Of a stretch of DNA of 64,000 bases, positions 23,201 through 33,694 are shown piece by piece. Source of the DNA: Chionoecetes opilio. Lineage: Eukaryota; Arthropoda; Malacostraca; Decapoda; Majidae. Each line of letters opens with the position of its first letter. Position 1 is the stretch's first letter. The DNA is taken from NCBI GenBank assembly GCA_016584305.1, contig JACEEZ010010991.1, forward strand, positions 37,501 through 101,500, given 5' to 3'. The notes under the pieces are model-generated. The model was not told where the DNA came from, ran no database searches, and was given only the letters and a program-made list of their open reading frames with translations. The position numbers and the translations under genes are program-made.

Positions 23201-24508
23201 CGCGGGACAACAAAAAGTGAATGACAATGGTGACGTGAAAGGGTTAATTATCAAAAGAAATTAGAATTTTTTTTTTTTTTTTTGTATGTTACGGCAATAC
23301 CTAACTCACTCAAATAGGCTTAGAGGAGTTTTTTCGGTTAATATTGTGGTAAATATTCCTCAGGGGCAGAGCTAAATATAACCTAAACCTAAATCTAACC
23401 TAACCAAACCTAAACGTAATTTCTAGGTAGTGGGCATTCACCTATACATTTTGAAGACGAAACCATTTTTTTCTGATAAGTTTTGATGCGTTTTGAATGA
23501 ATCTGGCACTCGTTTTTGTCGGAAATCAATGTTTGTTTACAGGTGTGGTGAGTGTCCGCCCCGCCCCTCCCGGCCCGCCCCGCAAACCCTACTCCATTTC
23601 GCACTGCCATAGTATTGATTTTTTTTAATTTTTTTTTATATCTGTTACGAGAAGATGCTGATACTGTTATCTAGATACGGGTCATCTAGGGAAATATCAA
23701 CCTTAGTTTAGTGAATTCCAGAAATGTATTTGAGAGAGCCTTGTACTGTGGCATGGGAGTAATGTACTACTAGGACTGTGTAGGAGTAATGGAGAGAGAA
23801 GGAAAATAGTAGAAATAACCAAGGTGTTTTTAAAGCAGGCTTGGGAAAAAAGATTGCGTGGGAATGTAGAAGACGTCTAGGAGGGTAGTTGATAGGAGGG
23901 ACTTATGTCTGTGTCTATACTGCCCTGTTGTGCCCTTCTCTCCCCACAGGTGGCGGGGAAAGAAAGGGCTACAGAGTGGCAAAGAAGGAAGAAATGTGTC
24001 AAGTTCGACCCCGAGCTTGACAGACGACCTACAAAGCGATAATAAGCAGATAAGGTCACAAGAAGAAGAAGAGGAATACAGATGTAACTCTCCTGAAATC
24101 ATGAACTCAACTAAGAACATAAGAAAATAAGGAAGCTACAAAAGGCCGCGAGACGGTATCCGGTCATTTCGCCCACACTATGGAGTAATTTCGTCCAAGG
24201 TTACTGGTAGTTCATTTACCTCTCACTTATTAACTGCTCAGTGGACGTGACATGGAACGTGTGGGCGAATTGACTTTAGAATGGGTGAATTGACTCTTAC
24301 ATGTGGGCGAAATAACCGTAAACCAGTAAAGCAATAGGGGACTCCAGCATCACCGGTTAGCGGGAGGGGTATATCGGGTTGCCCAGCACACACACATCAC
24401 CACCCCCAACCCACACACCACCACCCCTGCACACACCACCCTGCACTACCTACTCTGCAGACACTCCTGAATGTCACAGGCCTGGCGCTGGCACGGGTCC
24501 TTCTTCAT
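20216..24508 (-). CDS. CMC4: CMC4 (p8 MTCP1) twin-CX9C mitochondrial protein, two exons
   Basis: Exon 1 is 24454-24508 (ATG at 24508, reads MKKDPCQRQACDIQECLQ). Exon 2 is 20216-20400, after the acceptor TTTTTTACAG. The junction is phase 1, giving 79 residues. The cysteine layout C6, C11, C16, C27, C37-C38, C47-C48 and the string KDPCxxQACxIQxCLQ match CMC4/p8, a small intermembrane-space protein imported through MIA40 and oxidised into a helical hairpin. After the fold comes a poly-threonine stretch (T57-T63), unusual for the family and derived from a GGT/ACC microsatellite. The last residues (TLLTP) and the TGA lie inside the end of a TTAA-flanked MITE (20016-20227). The intron is about 4 kb and repeat-filled. 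Confidence 0.88.
20575..20769 (+). mobile_element. CR1-like LINE 3' end, interrupted
   Basis: Runs from AAACTGGTTCACAAATAGGG to GGTCTTGCG, where the GGTTTACGG element cuts in. Confidence 0.75.
20770..22609. other. CMC4 intron, left half: no gene seen
   Basis: Holds the short GGTTTACGG element (20770-20830), dispersed GGTTAGGTT-rich sequence, a repeated TTAATATTCCCCAGGAG-type motif in both orientations, and AT-rich DNA. I see no conserved coding segment on either strand. Confidence 0.5.
22610..23247. mobile_element. TTAA-flanked element (second piggyBac-type family)
   Basis: Bounded by TTAA at both ends with inverted ends TTAACCCTTTCACGT / ACGTGAAAGGGTTAA. Near the left end, GATGACGTCTTTGAGCGTCATCC appears twice in tandem. 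At 638 bp with no transposase-size ORF it is non-autonomous. It sits in the CMC4 intron. Confidence 0.75.
24107..24153 (-). mobile_element. CR1-like tail fragment
   Basis: Octamer tail plus AGGAAGCTACAAAAGGCCGC, cut by the MITE at 24154. Confidence 0.65.
24154..24324. mobile_element. Short MITE with GGTTTACGGTTATTTCGCCC ends
   Basis: Inverted ends GGTATCCGGTCATTTCGCCCAC and GTGGGCGAAATAACCGTAAACC, 171 bp. A shorter relative with the same end occurs at about 20770-20830. Both copies interrupt CR1-like tails at GCG/CGAGAC, which suggests a preferred insertion site. Confidence 0.6.
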
Positions 24509-24689
24509 CAACACAGCAATTACTCACTAATCACTACTACATAACCACAACACAGCCACTCCGACAGACACTCTTCTGAAACTTGAACTTGAGTTGGGAA
24601 TCGCTCAGAGACTTCCTAATTTCCTATCGGTGAAGTCATATTTGGTTGACGTTTTCCCACACACGTACTGTACTTCAGGTCAATGGGAG

Positions 24690-24825
24690 TCTATTGGGGT
24701 CTTTAAAAGGAGTCTGGATAAATTCATGTGGGGAAGAGAGGTGGATGTAGGTAGTTAAGTAACAGGAACTACCTCGTGTAGGTCTGACGGCTTCTTGTAG
24801 TTTCCTTATTTTCTTATGTGCTGTA
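24690..24825 (+). mobile_element. CR1-like LINE 3' end
   Basis: GTCTTTAAAAGGAGTCTGGA through GATGTAGGTAG to TTTTCTTATG. Confidence 0.7.
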
Positions 24826-24957
24826 CTTGTCAGAGAAGCAAAAGGAGCAAAAAAAAGGGTTCCATTCTCCCCTCCTTCCTCTCCCAGCATCACATTTATA
24901 CGGTGTCCCCCATCACTGAAGGACCCCTTCCTCTCATATGTGCTTGCCAAGAATTTT

Positions 24958-25155
24958 TTAACCCCTTCACGCCCAGATCTTTCCTTTGCTATATAAAATC
25001 GTCTGTTGTCAGCCATAAAATTACGAAATGTAACTTAATATACCAAATTTACTAGTGGACAAGGATACTAAACAGGTTATATCTATTAAAATATTGCTTA
25101 TATTAATTAAAAGTCGTCTTATGGTAGTCAAATTACAATGGAAATTACGTTCTCA
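24958..25155 (-). mobile_element. TTAA MITE, right end lost
   Basis: Minus-oriented copy with an intact left TTAACCCCTTCACGCCCAG; breaks off after GAAATTACGTTCT. Confidence 0.75.
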
Positions 25156-26345
25156 GCAGGTACTCCATCTGCCTATCCACACTCCTGTCTCATCTCACTC
25201 CATACTTCTACTCCCTCTCCTACCACCACCTCCAACATCTTTGCTCAAACATGCTCATACCGTTCACATTCCAACATCAAGTGCTCCAGTTTCAGCCACT
25301 CGTCTCACACATCACACACACACACACATCTTGCTGCCATCATCCTATGGTGGAGTAGCCCAGCTCTGCTATACATATACCAGTAATGTTAATCAATAAA
25401 AGCTGCTATCAGTACAGGCATTTACCCAGCTGCCTCCTATATGGCATTATAGACACTGGCTGAGGTGCGCTGGGATTAAATTCTGATTGACCTCCTATAA
25501 AATAGATTGGGTGCAAGTTGGATCAATAGCATGAAATACATTTGATTCAACAGTACCAAGTGAGGAGACCTTGCTAATTAAGTGCTTCAATACCTCATGA
25601 GTGGGTGTTGTTGAGAAACGGATAAATAAATGCGAAAAGAGTACAAAAAATAATATATTGTTCAACTTTATTATTATTCTAGTTCGTATTTACGTAGTAA
25701 TTATTAATTGTAAATACATTTGCCTATTGAATTTGAAGAAGTGAATTCAAGGTGATAATAAAAAAAAAAATTAGGTGTGTGCTTATAGCTATAAAGTCGA
25801 GAATATACAAAATCTATACGTAGTTGTTAACAAGTTTAAACTGTTATATATTTACTAAATAGGGATTTTTTAACTATAAGGCTCCTGTGTTATTTAGATA
25901 TGTTAGGATCCTAAACCACATACATTATGTACAATGCATTCTTCACACAGAGGAATTTCAGACATAATGTAACTTCTTGTACATAAAAAAAAACATCTGC
26001 ATGGTTATAGCTGGTTACTTCTTTCTGTTTGACGTCAGTTTTTACCATAATTTACATGAAATTAGATGGCTGATGATATGCTTCCAACTATCTCTATCCA
26101 TATATTGATGGTCATAGCTGGTTACACATACAAATACTCATTCAGATGACTTGAACGTTCCTAATATATTCTCTCTGCCCTTAACGATAATTGATATTCC
26201 TTACACATACACATACCACATTATCACCAATTACTTCCAGATTTGCTTCTGAATATATTTTTGGTATGTTTAAACAATTCCTACAAAAATATAAATGCTT
26301 TTACTTTATGCCATGATCCTATCTGTTACTTACCTATACATGCTC
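25156..26345. other. Intergenic between CMC4 and FAM114A, no gene seen
   Basis: AT-rich DNA with a short CA tract. GCTGGTTACTTCTTTC and GCTGGTTACACATAC show a small local duplication near 26005 and 26110. No coding signal. Confidence 0.4.
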
Positions 26346-26348
26346 TGG

Positions 26349-26550
26349 TTTTTTTAACGAGGTGAAAAATCCTGCCCCCTTGCTGCTTACTGACTGATAT
26401 TTGATGCCAGAAGGGAATACTATGCTTCCTCTAAATTTCATCTGTATTTTATCATAGTTAACCCTATTATCAGGTAAACATAGGCATCATTTTAAGCACG
26501 AGACCTTAAGATAGAATGGAATTTTTGCCTCGTTAAAAAAAATAGACTAT
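26349..26550. mobile_element. MITE with TTTTTTTAACGAGG ends
   Basis: Inverted ends TTTTTTTAACGAGGTGAAAA and TTTTTGCCTCGTTAAAAAAA. A second copy in the opposite orientation lies at 59589-59783. Confidence 0.7.
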
Positions 26551-26689
26551 AGGAAGGCAAGGCAGCAGGATATCCCACATTCACATAGCCACTCACACAC
26601 TTGTCAATAAACTAAATACTCTCTTATCCTAGCAGCACATTACTCAGCTGACCTTTGACATGCCTGCACCGACCAGAGGGAGAGTGGGA

Positions 26690-29600
26690 TCACCAGCGGG
26701 GGGCCTCAGCTGTCTTGGTGTACTTAGTGTTGCTGTACTGTAGCACTGAGGCCACCAATGCCAGACTCTGCTGAATGTAGTTGTTGCCACTTGCTGCCTG
26801 AAGGTGAATGGAAAAACATTATTCACGTCATCATTTAATGGAATCTGCACTTACCTGCTTCAATGATACTTATATAAGAACATAAGAAAATAAGGAAGCT
26901 ACAAGAGGCCGTGAGACCTACACGTGGTAGTTCCTGTAATATCAATTTCAAGCTGGAAAAGCGTAATTTAAAAAAGAAATAGGGAAAAACTGGTTCACAA
27001 ATAGGGTGGTGAATGATTGGAATGGATTCAGTAGACAGGTAGTTAGTGCAGAGTCATTAGGGAGCTTTAAAGAGGGGCTGGATAGGTTCATGGATGGGGA
27101 TGAAAGGTGGATGTTGGTAGTGTTAGGTAACAGGAACTACCAGTGTAGGTCTCCCAGCCTCTTGTAGCTTCTTTATTTTCTCATGTTCTTTTTATGTTCT
27201 TATCATATAAACAATTATCATATAAATTATTCCCTATATCATAAAAACAGTTGTTAGAAATCATTTCTTTACAGCAAAGTCTTGCGTCCCACAGTTATTT
27301 GGTCCCTAGATAATACCATTCCCCATCAGCCATATTACAATGGGCCTCACGACACCATTTAGCTTCATGTTTTTTGTTGGTCATCTCCCTAACCAACAAA
27401 CAACAAAGTAAATGGAGGTCCCACTGTAAACCAATATTTTGCTCTGATTGATTGATTGATTGAATGCTAAAAAGGGGGATATGTGCCAGACAATTTTTTG
27501 CTCAGAGCTTCCACCAAGATGTCTCACCTGCAAGTAGATGTTAGTGATAGTGTTGTTGACTTGGGCATCGGCCACGGATCCCTCGCAGGTGATGGCCCCA
27601 CACACCTGGTCGGCCACGTTCTCCAGGCTGCACGACACAGCCTGCGCCACCCTGCAAACAGACACACACACAAATAAGGTGACAGTTTGTACGTATCAAT
27701 GACAGCGAAAAGATTGCATCATACTTTTGGAAATAGACTCAGTGGTCAGGTAGTTAGTGCAGAGGAAGAGGAAGAATGTAGCTGTAAAGACAATGAAAAC
27801 ATGACTCACTCCTTGAAGTGGGCAGCCAAGTGAAGGGGATCAGTGTCTGGCGTGATGATTGCGAGTTCCCCCCCCTTGTGAACTAAGGCACAGACCTGAG
27901 CCACCAGCTGGGCCATGGTGCCGTAGAGGGCGCCCTCAGCCCCATCCTCTAATCCACCTTCTTGGATTAAAGTTGCTCTCTCCTCCACTGATGACCAGGC
28001 CTGCAAAATATAACAGTCAGCATAAAGATCAGCTTAATAAACTGTAATGTATGCAAATAACATAACAGTAGATCCACAACCCTTCCCTTCAACCCTTAAA
28101 CAACAGCTATTGTTTTCATAGAATTGTCTTCAAAAAAACAAAAAAATGATAAACACCCCTATAGATGGTGAAGGTAAAGAAGCTTACCTCAATCAGCTTC
28201 TGGGAGTCCAGCGGGAGGCCCATCGCCACCACAGCCCGCCGCACCACCTCCTCCAGCCCCTCCTCCACCTGGGTGTATTCCTCCAGCTCACACGTGCTCT
28301 GTTAGGGAACACAATAACACCGACATCTTCAATTACATCTGACAGAAATTATGCAAATTTTTTTTTCATTTAACATAAATAGAAAATAATAAGGTTACAA
28401 AGGACACATCACATAAAGAAATTGTGTCAATCAATATTTATCGGAAGCATAAGTAGCATATCAACACAATGTTACTGACCTTGATTTTATTATTTTCCCT
28501 GAGCAGCTTGTCCTGTGCATAGTGCGGCACCACTGCCTTCACGTTCTTGCCCTGGCACTGCTTGGCCACCAGGGACAGTGCCTCCAGGTGCACGGGGCCC
28601 ACGGTGCCCTCCCACGCCTGCTCAAAACTGGCCTTCTGAGCGTTCTTGCTGTGCCTTCCACTACCTCCACCTTCCTTCTCTTCTTCTATAGCTCTCTGTC
28701 GTGCTTCTTGTAACGCCTGCAAGCATAGGATGACTTAGATGATTATGTCTAAGCTCACCTTGGATCATCAACACCTCCTTCCCACAACTCAAAATTACTA
28801 TATATAAAAAATTCCCTTGAAAAAATATGCTCCACCACTGCCTTTTTGGTCATGACTCTAAGCAGCTGAATCAGTTCCGACATAATGTGAAAACCATGTG
28901 TATCTAGGTTGTTTTCATTACATTCAAGTCTAATAAACAACTGGTTTCTATAGACTGTCCTTTCCATAACCTATACATTATAATAAGAGCTTACTGTATG
29001 ATTGATTTTGTCATGAAAACACAAAAATTTGCAAACAATTCTAATCCTATGACACAAAGATCTGCACAAGATATGTATTCATGAAAACAATGGTAGAGAC
29101 TTTACATTGTACATATACATATATTTTATTATACATCTTATAAATCAGAATAAAAGTTTCAACAGGCAAGGAATCGTGTCTAGAAGAGTAATATTACCTG
29201 GGACAAGTTGGGTTTCTTATTAGCGAGAAATGCTCTCTTCCTGTGTAGGCCCGGATCCCCCTCCTGAATGACGTCCATGGCCTTGCGTCCTATCACCTCC
29301 AGCGTGTCCAGCCCTCCCATCAACACCTGCAACAACATCACACTATATAAGAACATAAGAAAATAAGGAAGCTACAAGAGGCCTAACACGTCGTACTTCC
29401 TGTAGAGTATATTGCACTCACACTATATTGTGCAGGGTTATTCATAAGTGGATTGAAGGAGCTGAGTACAGTGCTGAAGTAATTCAATTGAGGTGGTTTG
29501 GTCACGTGAAGAGGAGAGAAGGTGGTGAGGCATTGGGGAGAGCTGTTAAGAGTGGAAGTGCCAGGTCACCGTCCACCGGGCAGGCCAAGGAAGACATGCA

Positions 29601-32275
29601 GGCAGTGTGTTGAAGAGGATCTGGCAGCATTGGGCATTGAAGAAGTTGAGACAACGGATAGAGATAGTTGGAAGCGTATCATCGGCTGTCTAATCTCTTA
29701 AAAATTATGGGAAAACTGACATTAAACAGAAAGAAGAAGAACGTTATTCATAAGTCACTGCATTGTACTGATCCCCAAATATCCATGCAGACCCTAACAT
29801 TCAATGGTAGTGTCTCACCTTGGAGCTGGCAGTCTCTAGCGCCCCCGACACACCAGAGACCAAGGAGCCCAAGGAGAAGGCGCCCAGGCCATAACTCGCC
29901 CCCGCCTGCTGCTCTGCCCGGCCACCAAGGCTCTGCTCCCTCCCACACTCTGGTTGGATGGAATTCATGACATTATTCATACCTATATCTAAGTTATACT
30001 TGTTTTTCATGCAAATTATCAAATCAACTGTATTATGGTTAGCTACGGTATTTGCAAAACCTACGATCAACCTTGAAATTTTGTTTATGAGCATTCAGAT
30101 TATCAGTACGTATTTCTGAATACTCAATCATGTATTTGGTTTTGCCTTTTCCATTGCAAGTGTCTGTAAGGAAATAGCTTTGCCATACATTAGCTTCAGC
30201 TCTGCCGGCTGCTGTAAAGTAACAGACATTGACAATGATTTAGTGTACTATACCTACTTATTAGGAAACTTTATAAAGTGTCGTTCTATATCATCAGATG
30301 CAAGCTTACAGTCTTTTCAAACAAACACTATACCATGAGCATACTCACGCTTCTCTACCTTAGTCTGCTCCCCCTCACCAGCTACTGCTGGGGTTTTGCT
30401 AAGCTCTTCCAACAGTACTTTGTCTTGGTGCTCCTCCTTGCACACCTCCTGCGCCATCACCTCCGGGTTAGGCACGCCAATGCTGCTCTCCACCGTCTCC
30501 ATGACCGTGCCCACCCCCCGCCCCACCTCCCGGGTGAAGGAGGTGGCGGCAGACAGCAGCGTGCCCCCCCACCCACCCCACGGCGCCGACCACCCGTCAC
30601 CATCCTCGGGGGCCTGTCGGGGAGTGCACACATTAACCAAAGTGACGGTGAGACACATACGTACTATGAAATACATTCAACCCAATTGATTACTGATAAA
30701 AAATTGTGAAAGCAACAGTAAATAGCTATCTGTCCAGTAGATAGATAAAATACAGTAGATCAGATAGATACAGATAGATAAATACAGTAGCTAAGAAAGA
30801 TGATACTAACCTCCTTCTTATCTTTGTCCAGGTTGAGAGCCTGATGCCACCTTTCCTGCTGCTCCTCCCACTGCTGTCTCTTCTTTGCCTTCCTGTCTTC
30901 CTGTCCTCTACTGTCTCCCTCATTCTGGCCAATCTTCTTGTCTTCTCTTCTGCTATTTGTCTTACTTTCCTCCTCTTCCTTGTATAAACTTTCTTGCTGC
31001 TCCTCCCACTGCTGTCTCTTCTTTGCCTTCCTGTCTTCCTCTCCTCTACTGTCTCCCACATTTTGGCCGATCAACTGGATACCTCTTTCGTTTGCTGACT
31101 TACTTCTACTTTTCTCCTCCTCTTCCTTGTGCTTAATGGCATCTGATGAACTAATGCCGTCAATGGGTTTAGTAGCTACCTTCACACCCAGTCTTTTAGT
31201 ACCAAGGCGTTCTCCAAGCTTCTCTCTCGGCTTTTTCAGGCCTATTTTGGATTGCCTGACTGGTTTGGGCTTTGAGTCTGGAACAAGGTCACCAATTTTA
31301 TCAGCTTGGTTTTCTGGCTTGGTTTGTTTGTCTTGATTTTCTGGCTTGGTTTGTCTGTCTTGATTTTCTGCCTTGATTTTTGTCTTCTGTCTTGATTTTG
31401 AGTTTTCTGAAGTAGCAGTTTGTGGTAATGATTCTAGCTTGCATTTTGTGGTGCTATTTTTTTCTCCTGAGTCCTCAATCACTTCTTTAGGCTGGTCTAC
31501 ATCCTTTTCTCTCTTTTCTTTTCTAGGAAGCTCATTTGGAAGACACTGACCATCATTTTCCTTACTACTTTCCAATGTATTATTTTCTTCTTGAACCTCT
31601 ACATAACTTGTTTCATAGCTTTCCTTATTACTACTAGAACCTTTATCCTCTTCAAGCTGATCTATAGCTTTATCTTCAATACTTTCAACAACTTGAACGC
31701 GTGACACAGACAGAGAAACACTATCAGCTTGACTTACGAATACATTTTCAACAGCATGACACTTTTCAGATAGTTTCAATGTTTCAACACTCTCACAGAT
31801 GTCTTCAATACTCTCCTCGGTGCCCACAACTGGTGCTATATTTGAGACATATATGTTGAGTTCCTCCTTCACTCCTTCATTAAGAGTCTCATCCTTCACT
31901 GACTCTATATTTGAGGCCCCTTTGTTGCGTTCTTCCTTCCTTCTTTCACCCCGAGTCTTATTTTTCACTGATTCTATCTTGGAGGCATCTGTATTGCATT
32001 CTTCCTTCCTTCTTTCATCCTGAGTCTCATGTTTCTCCGATTTTATATTTGAGACATCTTTGTTGGGGCATCTTTGAAGTTCCTCCTTCACTCCTTCATC
32101 CTGAGTCTCATCTTTCTCAGTCTCTACAACTCTCTCACAAGCAGCAGCAGCACCAGCACACTCAGGGCGGCGCTGTGAATGCACTGACGACCTTGCTGCA
32201 CTACACTCCGAATCCTCTACATCAGAACCCTCATCAGCCGATTGAAATTCATCTTCACTCTCAGACGACATGGTT
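26690..32275 (-). CDS. FAM114A: FAM114A (NOXP20) family protein, nine coding exons
   Basis: Coding exons, all phase-consistent: 30811-32271 (ATG 32271), 30349-30613, 29819-29949, 29198-29326, 28480-28716, 28188-28298, 27810-28000, 27528-27651 and 26690-26797; total 918 residues. Family signatures in order: GWGGTLLSAATSF in exon 2, GAFSLGSLVSGVSGALE in exon 3, GGLDTLEVIGRKAMDVIQEGDPG in exon 4, and a C-terminal helix SGNNYIQQSLALVASVLQ in exon 9. These match FAM114A1/A2, poorly understood vertebrate proteins linked to RAB2 and Golgi/autophagy traffic. The protein is much longer than human FAM114A2 (about 505) because exon 1 encodes 487 residues of acidic, Lys/Glu-rich low-complexity sequence with internal repeats. 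The acceptor CAG lies four bases before the ATG, so a non-coding first exon is expected further right. Confidence 0.92.
26873..27195. mobile_element. Two CR1-like 3' ends in opposite orientation
   Basis: A minus-oriented tail (26873-26938) and a plus-oriented copy (26955-27195), in the FAM114A intron before the last exon. Confidence 0.75.
29346..29403 (-). mobile_element. CR1-like tail near the acceptor of FAM114A exon 4
   Basis: The octamer tail starts about 20 bases upstream of the exon (29326). Confidence 0.7.
29450..29742 (+). mobile_element. 5'-truncated LINE fragment with 13-bp target duplication
   Basis: A 293-bp insertion in a FAM114A intron, flanked by GTTATTCATAAGT at 29437-29449 and again at 29743-29755. 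The insert encodes, across broken frames, the C-terminal reverse-transcriptase tail LRWFGHVKRREGGEALGRAV and a region resembling PGRPRKTW. It ends in an A-rich AGAAGAAGAA tail. Truncation, tail and duplication together show target-primed LINE integration. Confidence 0.85.
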
Positions 32276-32645
32276 CTGAAAAAATATTGACATGTAAGAA
32301 ATGGTGACTATGTTCATATGCATATATTTCTTAATCTTGTTCATGATGGCAATGCTTGATTTAGACTTTTAACTGTGTATATAATAAACCATTAAATATA
32401 AATAATAATAAATACATAGGTAGTAGTAAAATAAATAGCCTACAGGCGCAATAGGCTTCAAAGTATAATAAAAATAAAAAATTGAAAAAATTGAAAAAAA
32501 TAAAAAATGTGTAGGTGATGGATGACCTCAACAAATATGCTGTAATAGTTTGTTATAGAAATCCAACTGAGTATGGGAGGTTACTTACAAAATGAACATT
32601 AATAAAAATTTCTTTAATTTTTGCAAACTAACAGTGAGCCGATGG

Positions 32646-33694
32646 TACTATAGTGTGCGGTCTACATCTGGGCCTGCAGTCTACGCTCCCCTAACTTGCG
32701 GTCTACAAAGATCCCGCCTGACCTGACCTGACCTGACTATTCCATAACTTTAATGTGCATTCTAACAAGTCCACACCTGACCTGACCACCGGAACCCTAC
32801 TCAACGAAGTAATGTCTCAGTAACCTCCTAAAATTCAAGCCGAGAACATCAGTCTGACACTCCTCCTTTACAATACTGTTGAAAGAATTATACAGAAGTG
32901 TCATCTGGACAGAAGAAACAGCGGTTAAGTTTTTACGTGAAAGCCATCTTCTGGACGCACCACAAGAAGCAGAGCCTTGTCATCGATGTGGTAGTGTTAT
33001 GCAAGAAAAAAAGTGACGGGTGGGGAATATCGGCCTGTGCTTAATAAATTACTTACTAAAGTTTTGTTTTTTCTATAATACTCTACTGTATAATAGACAA
33101 TATCATATAGCAATAGTAAGTTGCAGCCTCAAGTGTAAGAGTGTAGAGTGTAAGTAGCGAGTAAGATATGTAGACCGCACGCTATAGTGTAAAATGTCCC
33201 GGTAGACCGCACGCTATAGTGTAAAATGTCCCGGTAGACCGCACGCTATAGTGTAAAATGTCCCGGTAGACCGCACGCTATAGTGTAAAATGTCCCGGTA
33301 GACCGCACGCTATAGTGTAAAATGTCCCGGTAGACCGCACGCTATAGTGTAAAATGTCCCGGTAGACCGCACGCTATAGTGTAAAATGTCCCGGTAGACC
33401 GCACGCTATAGTGCAAATGTCCCGGTAGACCGCACGCTATAGTGTAAAATGTCCCGGTAGACCGCACGCTATAGTGCAAATGTCCCGGTAGACCGCACGC
33501 TATAGTGCAAATGTCCCGGTAGACCGCACGCTATAGTGTAAAATGTCCCGGTAGACCGCACGCTATAGTGCAAATGTCCCGGTAGACCGCACGCTATAGT
33601 GCAAATGTCCCGGTAGACCGCACGCTATAGTGCAAATGTCCCGGTAGACCGCACGCTATAGTGCAAATGTCCCGGTAGACCGCACGCTATAGTA
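32646..33694. mobile_element. Non-autonomous TIR element with arrayed terminal repeat
   Basis: Left end TACTATAGTGTGCGGTCTAC, right end the complement of TACTATAGCGTGCGGTCTAC (one mismatch in 20), with TA at both edges. The right half (33169-33694) is about 17 tandem copies of a 31-32 bp unit that starts with the terminal repeat (GTAGACCGCACGCTATAGTG) and ends AAATGTCCCG. The left part also has a second inverted TIR-like motif (GCGGTCTACAAAG). No transposase ORF. Confidence 0.7.
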
